Below are positions 57,508 through 64,000 of a stretch of 64,000 bases of DNA, piece after piece (positions within the stretch are counted from its first letter, which is position 1; each line of letters opens with the position of its first letter). Source of the DNA: DASUPK01 sp963695805 (GTDB lineage: Bacteria > Actinomycetota > Thermoleophilia > Solirubrobacterales > 70-9). The notes under the pieces are model-generated. The model saw nothing but the letters and a program-made list of their open reading frames with translations. It did no database searches and was not told the origin of the DNA. The stretch covers positions 372,001 through 436,000 of the forward strand of contig CAVOHV010000003.1 of the NCBI GenBank assembly GCA_963695805.1, read 5' to 3'. A program made the translations under genes and the position numbers.

Positions 57508-59565
57508 GTGGGGAAGCTGGGGCAGTTCGCATATCGCAGGAGAAAGTTGCTGGCCGCCGGAGCGATGGTCCTCGCGATCGCTGCCGCCGTCGGGGGCAGC
57601 ACCGTCTACGACAACGTCAAGCCGTTCGGCTTCCAGGACCCGAATTCGGAGAGCTCTCGCGCGTACGAGGACCTGCGGGACTCCACCGGGGTGCGGCCGA
57701 TCCCGGAGGTGGAGCTGCTGGTCGAACCGAGCTCGGGCGGGCCCCTGCCGGCTGCGGAGCTGGCGGCCCGGAAGCTGCGAAGCGTCGACGGGATCGAGCA
57801 GGTCGTCACGCCGCTGAGCGATCCCCAGCTCGTCTCGACTGATCGGCGGATGGCGCTCGTCCTCGGGTTCATCTCGGCGGACATCACGGACATCTCCCAG
57901 GTAGGCACGGACGTCAGGGACCGATTCGCAGGGACGCCGGGCATCAAGGTGGGCGGCGCGGCGGTCACGGTCGACGAGCTCACGACGACCACCCAGGACG
58001 ACCTGAAGCGGATCGAGCTCTACGCGCTCCCGCTGCTCCTCCTGCTCTCCTTCCTGATCTTCCGAGGGCTGGTCGCTGCACTGCTCCCGGTGGCCGTGGG
58101 AGCGCTGTCGATCCTCACGTCGCTGTTGCTGCTCAACGCGCTTACCACGGTGGTCGACATCGACACGTTCGCGATCAACATCGTCACCGGACTGGGTCTT
58201 GGCCTGGCGATCGACTACAGCCTCTTCCTGGTGTCCCGGTTCCGCGAGGAGCTCGACGGCCGAGGCACCATCGAGGCTTCCCTGGCCGCGACCACGGCGG
58301 CGGTCGGCCGGATGGTCCTCTTCAGCGGCATGACCGTGGCCGTCTCGCTGATCTCCCTCTGCATCTTCCCCCAGCGATTCCTCTACTCGATCGGGATCGG
58401 GGGCGCCCTGGTCGCCCTGTCCTCAGCCGCGGTCTGCCTGCTGTTCCTGCCCGCCCTCTTGGCCCTGCTCGGCAAACGGGTGAACGCCCTGGCGCCGATT
58501 CGCTTTCAGGGCGTCCCGAGCGAGCGGCGATGGTTCCGCGTGGCGCGGTTCGTGCTCACCTACCGGGTCAGCGTCGCGATCTGCGCCGTCGCGTTGATGG
58601 TCTTCGCTGGACTGCCGTTCCTGCGCGTGGAGTTGACACAGGCGAACGCGAAGATCCTGCCCAAGGACGCCAGCGCCCGTCAGGTCGACGATGCGATCGA
58701 CGAGAACTTCGCCTCGGATCCGGCGGACCGGATCGTCGTGGTGGCGTCGAATGGGCAGGTCGCCAGGGAAGCGCTGCGGGACCTCACGGCTCAGCAGACG
58801 GTCACCGGGACGCAGGGCCCGTTTCGCCTACCCACGGGCATCTACAGGGTCGACGCCCAGCTCCGGGTCGCCCCCTTTTCCGACGCGGCGCTCGACACGG
58901 TGCGGCAGGCGCGGAAGCAGGACTGGGCGCGAAACGCTCTGATCGCCGGCGCCCCGGCGGAGCTCGTCGACCAGCGGCACAGCCTGGGTGCGCACCTCCC
59001 CTACGCCCTCGGGTTCATCATCTTCTCGACCGCACTCCTCCTCTTCGTGATGACGGGCTCCGCTGTGCTCCCGATTGTCGCGCTGGTCATGAACACGCTC
59101 ACCGTCAGCGTTGCGTTCGGCGTGTTGGTCTTGATCTTCCAGGACGGCCGCCTCGAGGGACTCCTCGGTTACACCAGCCAGGGCGCCCTCGACACCTCGA
59201 TGCCGATCCTGCTCTTCGCCGTGGCCTTCGGTTTATCCACCGACTACGGGGTGTTCCTCCTGCAGCGGATCGGCGAGGCGCGCCAGCATCACGACACCGA
59301 GGACGGTGCGATCGCGGACGGCATCGTCGGCAGCGGGAGGGTGATCACCGCTGCGGCGATCCTGTTCGCCGTCGCGATGGGCGCCTTCGCGTTCTCCGAG
59401 CTGATCTACGTGAAGGAGGTCGCTGTCGGCGCAGCAGTGGCCGTCCTCGTGGACGCGACGATCGTGCGGGCCTTCCTCTTCCCCGCCATCCTCGGCCTGC
59501 TCGGCGAGCGGGCTTGGTGGTCGCCGAGATGGCTGACCCGGGTGGCGCGGATCAAGTTCAGCTAA
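57508..59565 (+). CDS. MMPL/RND-family membrane transporter (second copy)
   Basis: 685 aa, half-length loops relative to the 905-aa MMPL at 4.7-7.4 kb but with the same twelve-helix plan. TM1 (KLLAAGAMVLAIAAAVGGST), an outer domain, then GLGLGLAIDYSLFLVSRFREEL and, in the second half, VAFGLSTDYGVFLLQRI, each with the Asp-Tyr proton relay. It probably exports a lipid or hydrophobic product. GTG 57508 is preceded 10 nt upstream by TAGGAT (57492-57497), consistent with leaderless transcription. The end overlaps the GGDEF gene by 4 bp. Confidence 0.87.
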   Translation: MGKLGQFAYRRRKLLAAGAMVLAIAAAVGGSTVYDNVKPFGFQDPNSESSRAYEDLRDSTGVRPIPEVELLVEPSSGGPLPAAELAARKLRSVDGIEQVVTPLSDPQLVSTDRRMALVLGFISADITDISQVGTDVRDRFAGTPGIKVGGAAVTVDELTTTTQDDLKRIELYALPLLLLLSFLIFRGLVAALLPVAVGALSILTSLLLLNALTTVVDIDTFAINIVTGLGLGLAIDYSLFLVSRFREELDGRGTIEASLAATTAAVGRMVLFSGMTVAVSLISLCIFPQRFLYSIGIGGALVALSSAAVCLLFLPALLALLGKRVNALAPIRFQGVPSERRWFRVARFVLTYRVSVAICAVALMVFAGLPFLRVELTQANAKILPKDASARQVDDAIDENFASDPADRIVVVASNGQVAREALRDLTAQQTVTGTQGPFRLPTGIYRVDAQLRVAPFSDAALDTVRQARKQDWARNALIAGAPAELVDQRHSLGAHLPYALGFIIFSTALLLFVMTGSAVLPIVALVMNTLTVSVAFGVLVLIFQDGRLEGLLGYTSQGALDTSMPILLFAVAFGLSTDYGVFLLQRIGEARQHHDTEDGAIADGIVGSGRVITAAAILFAVAMGAFAFSELIYVKEVAVGAAVAVLVDATIVRAFLFPAILGLLGERAWWSPRWLTRVARIKFS

Positions 59566-61295
59566 ACGGGGACGCTCTCGCGGTCGAGCGCCCTGAGGAA
59601 GGCCTTGATCACCTCGCGTGAGAACTGCTTGCCGGCCCAGCGCTCGAGCTCCTCGCGCGCCTTCGCCGTTCCGATCGCCATCCGGTAGACGCGATCGCTC
59701 GTCATCGCCTCGTAGGCATCCGCCACCGCCAGGATCGAAGCTTCGATCGGGATCTCGTCGCCTGTGAGGCCGCGCGGATATCCGGTCCCATCCGGTCGCT
59801 CGTGGTGAGCCATGATCCACTCACGCACATCGTCGAGCTCGCGGCTGGACAGGATCCGCGCCCCGAGCTCCGGATGGCGCCTCATCTGATCCATCTCCTC
59901 CGTGGTCAGTCGACCGGGCTTGCAGAGGATCGAATCGGGAACGCCGATCTTGCCGATGTCGTGGAGAACGCCGGCGAGCCTGATCCGCTGCACGCGCTCC
60001 TCGTCCATCCCGAGCTCCATAGCCATCATCTCGCAGAACCTGCCCACGGTCTGGCTGTGGCGGGCGGTCCCTGAATCTCGCTGGTCGAGCGCCTCCGCGA
60101 GACTGAGCACCGTCGCCAGGTGGGCCTGGGCCTCGACGCTCCGGCGACCGGTGACCGCTCCGAGGACGCTCGTCACCTCCGGGCTGTAGATGACCGCGCG
60201 GTCGCGCCCGAGCGCCTTGGCTGCGCGCAGGGCCTGGTCCCCGTCGGAGAGCAGTCCCGCGAGGTCGGTCGAATGCTCGGGGAAGCTCGCCACTCCGGCC
60301 GAGGCCGTGATCTGAATCTGAGGCTTCACGAAGGTGTGACGGATCGCTTCGAGCGTCTCTTCCGCGAACAGGAAGGCACTGTGCTGATCCATCTCCGGGA
60401 GCACCACGGCGAACTCCTCGCCTCCCGAGCGCGCCACGACGTCCATCAGACGGGTCCTCTCCTCGAGCAGGCTCGCCAGGCGGAGCAAGACCTGATCGCC
60501 GGCCGCAATACCGTGGCGCTCGTTGATCTTGTTGAAGCGGTCGAGGTCGATCACGACCACGCTCACCGGCCGACCGTGAGGAGTCGCGCGCTGAAGCTCG
60601 CGCTCGACGGCCTCATGCAGTGCAACACGATTCGGAAGCCCGGTGAGTGGATCTGTTCGGGCCGCATCGGTCAACCTGCCGAGCAGGCGCTCGACGCGGG
60701 TCCTCAGATAGGTGAGCAGCGTTGCAGCAGTGATCAACGTCCCGGTGGTGATCACGAAGTGGCTGATCGCCGTGTGCTCTCCCCCGGTTGGGATGGGCGT
60801 GACGGCGATCGCGAAGGCGTAGTTGAGTCCCGCCCAGATGACGTTGCCAGCAGCGTCGAACTTCGAGAGCGGGAAGTAGAAGACGTAGAGGCCGACCCAC
60901 AGGTACATCAGCGCGTAGCCGCTGATCGGGTTACCGCTGAAGATCACGGCGGCGGTCGTGAGCATGGTCGCGCAGGCGGGGCCGAGCCGCATGAGCCCAA
61001 CTGGCACACGGCCTGCCGCGAGGTACATGACCAGGGCCCAGCACGCCGCGGCGCCCTGAATCAGAAGCAGGCCGGTGATGTCGAAGTAGGCGGGGTGCGG
61101 CAGAACGGCGGCGAGCGTGCCGGTAACGGCCGCCCCGGCGGCGAGGTATGCCTGCGCCAGGGCGATCGGGCGCTGCGCAGCGGGGCCGGAGAGCAGGCTG
61201 TTGGGCGTGTTCGCACGCAGGCGGCGATCACGGCGCTCGCTGCGCGCACCCTCCTTGAGGGTTGGAACCATGCCTCCCATTGCGACTAGGCCCAT
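59562..61295 (-). CDS. Membrane GGDEF and HD-GYP cyclic-di-GMP protein
   Basis: 577 aa from ATG 61295. Six or so N-terminal membrane helices (about 45-195: IALAQAYLAAGAAVTGTLAA, MLTTAAVIFSGNPISGYALM, others) form a sensor, then GGDEF (about 215-375) with the active SGGEEF and an I-site RLMD five residues before it, then HD-GYP (about 385-570) with LHDIGKIG and HHERPDGTGYPRGL. Active-site residues for both synthesis and breakdown of c-di-GMP are intact, so this is likely bifunctional. A longer GTG start at 61340 is possible. It converges with the MMPL gene. Confidence 0.88.
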   Translation of the reverse strand: MGLVAMGGMVPTLKEGARSERRDRRLRANTPNSLLSGPAAQRPIALAQAYLAAGAAVTGTLAAVLPHPAYFDITGLLLIQGAAACWALVMYLAAGRVPVGLMRLGPACATMLTTAAVIFSGNPISGYALMYLWVGLYVFYFPLSKFDAAGNVIWAGLNYAFAIAVTPIPTGGEHTAISHFVITTGTLITAATLLTYLRTRVERLLGRLTDAARTDPLTGLPNRVALHEAVERELQRATPHGRPVSVVVIDLDRFNKINERHGIAAGDQVLLRLASLLEERTRLMDVVARSGGEEFAVVLPEMDQHSAFLFAEETLEAIRHTFVKPQIQITASAGVASFPEHSTDLAGLLSDGDQALRAAKALGRDRAVIYSPEVTSVLGAVTGRRSVEAQAHLATVLSLAEALDQRDSGTARHSQTVGRFCEMMAMELGMDEERVQRIRLAGVLHDIGKIGVPDSILCKPGRLTTEEMDQMRRHPELGARILSSRELDDVREWIMAHHERPDGTGYPRGLTGDEIPIEASILAVADAYEAMTSDRVYRMAIGTAKAREELERWAGKQFSREVIKAFLRALDRESVPV

Positions 61296-61412
61296 CTGAG
61301 GTAAGAGTATCGACGCAAAATGGACACTTCTCGTGCCCACTTTTTAGTCTCTTTCGATTCCGAACGAATTGTTACGACGCCGTGCAGGCCCCTATTAAGT
61401 AGTCGGGAGGCG

Positions 61413-62870
61413 CTAGCGCTCGGAGACGCCAGCCTTCGGCGCGTGAATCGGCTTCGGAGTCCGGAACCGTCGCGAGCCGGCGGGTGAGCTCACCCCCGGC
61501 GACACAGATTCGACGCGGACGCGTCCCTCCCTGCCGGGCGAGAGCGTGAAGCGCCTGCGGGCGACCGGTTCGGCCGACTCCTCCACGAGGCTGAGCTTTG
61601 CCTCCTCGAGGACCGTCCGGATCACGACCGCCAGCTCGTACTGAGCCAGCGACGCGCCGAGGCAGCGCCTGATCCCACCGCCGAAGGGGATCCAGGCTCC
61701 GCCTTCGGTGCCCTTCGGATCGCGATTCAGGAAGCGCTCAGGCTCGAATGCCTTCGGGTTGGGATAGATCTCGGGATCCCCGTGGATCAGGTAGATCGAG
61801 ACCATCAAGACCGACCCCGCCGGGAGGCTGTAGCCCATCAGCTCGATTGGGTCCAAGGCCTTGCGCGCCGCGATGGGGATCACAGGCCGACGCCGGAGCG
61901 TCTCCTTGACCACGGCCATCAGGTACGTCTGGTCGCCGGTTGCGAGCTCGTCCAGCAACCTGTCGAGCTTGTCGGGCGCGCGAAGGAGGCGCTCGAAGGC
62001 CCACGTCAGCCCTGCGGTCGTGGTCTCATAGCCGGCCATCAGCATGGTGAGCAACTCGTCGCGTATGACCCGGTCGTCGAGCGAGGAACCGTCCTCGTGC
62101 GTGGCGCGGATGAGCAGTGAGAGCGCGTCATCCCGGATCTCGACCAGGGGATCCGCGCGGCGCTCTTCGATGACTTCGTAGAGGATCTCGTCGATCCCAT
62201 CGATGAAGCGCATCAGCCTCGCGTACGGAGTGACTCCGCCCATCTCGTGCCGGAACCACGGGATCAGGGTGAAGGGCGATTCACACCGGTCCATCATCTG
62301 AGGTATCAGCGTCCTGAGCTTTTCCTCTCGCTCACTCCTGCCGTCGGTCCCCATCGCGATCCGCATCATCACCTCGAACGAGATGGCCTCCATCTCGCCG
62401 AGCAGCCTGAGTTCCGATCCCTTCTCCCAGGTAGCCACGCGGTCGCGTGCGATTCCCGCGATCAGCTCGCGGTAGCGCTCGGCGTGCCGGCCGACCACGG
62501 GAAGCAGGATGCGTCGGTGATGCAGATGCTCGGGACCGTCCATGACCAGGATCGAGTGGTTGCCGACGACGTCCCTGAAGATCCCGTTGGTGTCGCCGGC
62601 GCGGAAGTGCGCGGGATCGGCCGTGAGCACCTGCTTGGCCGCGAGCGGGTCGGCAATCACGAAGACATTGGAGGCCGGGCCGAGCCGTAGAGAGAAGATC
62701 CGGCCGTAGCGGTCCCTGCACTGCTCCATGAAGTCGATGGGCCGGTACATCCACTTGAGTGTCTGGACCGCCCCAGGGAGACGCGGCCCGGGGGGAAGCC
62801 CGTTGTCAGGCGACATCTCGATAGTCGGCTCGCTGCTCACGCGGTGTAGAGCCTCGGCTGGGCCTTCCAT
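61413..62870 (-). CDS. Cytochrome P450
   Basis: 485 aa from ATG 62870, preceded by GGGGAGG. Soluble bacterial P450: proline-rich start (LPPGPRLPGAVQTLKWMYRP), I-helix MLMAGYETTTAGLTWAFERL (acid-alcohol pair), ExxR in KETLRRRPVIPI, PERF in FEPERFLNRDP, and the heme Cys loop IPFGGGIRRCLGASLA. Family unclear. It is divergent from an acyl-CoA dehydrogenase with a 219-bp gap, so a joint role in lipid or terpene oxidation is possible. The electron source could be the FprA-like reductase at 38.2 kb. Confidence 0.9.
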   Translation of the reverse strand: MEGPAEALHRVSSEPTIEMSPDNGLPPGPRLPGAVQTLKWMYRPIDFMEQCRDRYGRIFSLRLGPASNVFVIADPLAAKQVLTADPAHFRAGDTNGIFRDVVGNHSILVMDGPEHLHHRRILLPVVGRHAERYRELIAGIARDRVATWEKGSELRLLGEMEAISFEVMMRIAMGTDGRSEREEKLRTLIPQMMDRCESPFTLIPWFRHEMGGVTPYARLMRFIDGIDEILYEVIEERRADPLVEIRDDALSLLIRATHEDGSSLDDRVIRDELLTMLMAGYETTTAGLTWAFERLLRAPDKLDRLLDELATGDQTYLMAVVKETLRRRPVIPIAARKALDPIELMGYSLPAGSVLMVSIYLIHGDPEIYPNPKAFEPERFLNRDPKGTEGGAWIPFGGGIRRCLGASLAQYELAVVIRTVLEEAKLSLVEESAEPVARRRFTLSPGREGRVRVESVSPGVSSPAGSRRFRTPKPIHAPKAGVSER

Positions 62871-62993
62871 GCCCTGCCTCCCCTCATCAGTAGTACGTAC
62901 GGCCAAGCACAATATGGACGAATTACGACGTTGTCATCCGCATTTTTTCGAGATTAGGCACCTAGTACCCCGTATGCAACGGGGATTGCAGGT

Positions 62994-63021
62994 TGCAGTA
63001 GGAAGTAAGAAGTCCTACTGT
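62994..63021 (+). promoter_or_regulatory. Acyl-CoA dehydrogenase promoter with an inverted repeat between -35 and -10
   Basis: TTGCAG (62994-62999), 16-bp spacer, TACTGT (63016-63021). CAGTAGGA (62996-63003) and TCCTACTG (63013-63020) are perfect inverted arms 9 nt apart, covering the spacer. A bound repressor would shut the promoter. AGTAGGACGTA, a near match, lies upstream of the second MMPL (57418-57408, minus strand). Confidence 0.5.
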
Positions 63022-63089
63022 TCACTTTTGGGCCCCGGCCGGCTGGGGCCACCGCCGACGAATCCGAGACAGCGAGGAGACTGAGCAAC

Positions 63090-64000
63090 GTGGCGACCGC
63101 GACCTCCACCGTCATCAAGCCCGACCACGGGGCCTCCCGGAAGCACTTCATCTTCACCGACGAGCACGAGGAGCTCCGCGAGTCGATGCGCTCCTGGGTG
63201 CTGAAGGAGCTCACCCCGCACCGCTTCGAGTACGAGGAGAACCTCTGGCCGGACTCCGTCCTGAAACGGGCGGGCGAGCTCGGCTTCATCGGCCTCTGCT
63301 ACCCGGAGGAGTACGGCGGCCAGGGAGGCGACTACTTCTATTCGCTGGTGCGCGCCGACTGCATGAGCTATTCGGGCTGCGGCGGGCTCAACATGGGCAT
63401 GGCGGTCCACACCGACATGGCGACGCCGCCCATCCACCTGCTGGGGACCGAGGACCAGAAGCAGCGCTACCTCGTCCCCTCCATCAAGGGCGAGCTGATC
63501 AGCTCCCTCGGGATCACCGAGCCGGGTGCCGGCTCCGACGTCGCCGGGATCCGGACCACCGCCAAGCGGGATGGTGACGAGTGGGTGATCAACGGCTCCA
63601 AGACGTTCATCACCAATGGGCTGCGGGCCAACTACATCGTGCTGGTCGCGAAGACGGACCCGGACGCGGGCCACGACGGGATCACCCTGTTCATCGTCGA
63701 CATCCGAGACACCGACGGCAAGGAGGTCGACGGCTTCAGCGTCTCCCGCAAGCTCGAGAAGATGGGGATGCACGCCTCCGACACGGGGGAGCTCTCCTTC
63801 CAGGACGTCCGGATCCCCGCGGAGAACCTCCTCGGTCAGGAGGGCAAGGGCTTCTACCACATCTCCTGGGAGCTCCAGGGAGAGCGCCTGGTCGCGGCGA
63901 TCGGCTGCGTCTCAGGCGCCGAGCGAGTCTTCGACCGCACCCTGGAATACGCCAAGGAGCGCGAGGCCTTCGGTCGCCCGATCGGCCGCTTCCAGGCGAT
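63090..64000 (+). CDS. Acyl-CoA dehydrogenase (3' truncated by window end)
   Basis: Open from GTG 63090 to the end of the window (303 residues) with GCGAGGAGA upstream. FAD-dependent acyl-CoA dehydrogenase: helical N-terminal domain (FTDEHEELRESMRSWVLKE, GFIGLCYPEEYGGQGGDYFYSL), substrate/FAD motif LGITEPGAGSDVAGIRTTA, INGSKTFITNGLRANYIVLV and, near the end, YAKEREAFGRPIGRFQ. The catalytic Glu lies beyond the window. It removes hydrogen from the alpha-beta bond of an acyl-CoA and passes electrons to ETF. Divergent from the P450 gene and controlled by a promoter with an inverted repeat. Confidence 0.9.
   Translation, partial: MATATSTVIKPDHGASRKHFIFTDEHEELRESMRSWVLKELTPHRFEYEENLWPDSVLKRAGELGFIGLCYPEEYGGQGGDYFYSLVRADCMSYSGCGGLNMGMAVHTDMATPPIHLLGTEDQKQRYLVPSIKGELISSLGITEPGAGSDVAGIRTTAKRDGDEWVINGSKTFITNGLRANYIVLVAKTDPDAGHDGITLFIVDIRDTDGKEVDGFSVSRKLEKMGMHASDTGELSFQDVRIPAENLLGQEGKGFYHISWELQGERLVAAIGCVSGAERVFDRTLEYAKEREAFGRPIGRFQA

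Noticed and set aside
1..64000. tRNA or rRNA genes
   Set aside because: I looked in the intergenic regions for cloverleaf patterns (GTTCGA arm, CCA-adjacent stems) and saw none. A tRNAscan or Infernal run would be decisive.

Overview
This is a GC-rich (roughly two-thirds G+C by eye) actinobacterial chromosome segment with dense, mostly single-copy genes, many ATGA/GTGA overlaps and frequent GTG or TTG starts. An actinobacterial-type integration host factor, a PucR regulator, an actinobacterial HemQ, an NADPH-adrenodoxin-reductase-type FNR, a two-permease Mla/Mce-like ABC module, a DUF4235-like/holin-X/DUF3618 envelope cluster and several SnoaL-like proteins starting MSQENV or MSEENV point to class Thermoleophilia (Solirubrobacterales or a relative). 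This placement is inference. I saw no rRNA, tRNA, CRISPR array, transposase or prophage. Most of the window reads as ordinary chromosome.

Layout. 1-2.2 kb: end of an unknown gene, an alpha-oxoamine synthase and mihF with a clear promoter and long leader. 2.2-11.3 kb, minus strand: lipid/envelope block with two YrbE/MlaE permeases, their ATPase, an alpha/beta hydrolase, a small winged-helix-like protein, a large MMPL/RND protein, a redoxin without CxxC, a B3/B4-domain protein and two hypotheticals. 11.4-17.1 kb: lipoprotein, TetR/cupin divergent pair with a visible operator, and three tandem PQQ-type sugar dehydrogenases. 17.2-23.2 kb: PucR, aldehyde dehydrogenase, a histone-H1-like protein and a cluster of SnoaL/GNAT genes that share the same start region. 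23.3-29.3 kb: frameshifted metE divergent from intact metH. 29.3-41.2 kb: ATPase-cyclase signalling protein, glycosyltransferase-flippase fusion, membrane protein, HemQ, FNR, GDPD, methyltransferase. 41.3-45.1 kb: BolA, CGFS glutaredoxin and A-type Fe-S carrier, GST-like thioredoxin fold, epimerase, DegV, ArsC. 45.1-51.5 kb: envelope micro-operon, hydrolase, TetR-nitrilase unit, MscS, epimerase, ICMT. 51.5-57.4 kb: tightly coupled acyl-CoA operon (enoyl-CoA hydratase, carboxyltransferase beta, NTF2-like, 40-aa microprotein, BKACE, CoA-transferase, MerR). 57.5-64 kb: second MMPL, GGDEF/HD-GYP protein, P450 and a truncated acyl-CoA dehydrogenase.

The most interesting signal is a family of six short hairpins (187-213, 3257-3284, 41604-41642, 45096-45122, 46035-46063, 52296-52322). 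They share GCGAGGG, a stem with compensating base changes, mostly GNNA loops, a bulged A and CCCGT. Five of the six lie 3-29 nt upstream of a start codon in the same orientation, and at two of them a -10 box places the transcript 5' end at the motif. This looks like either an undescribed 5'-leader RNA motif or a REP-like element with a strict insertion site.
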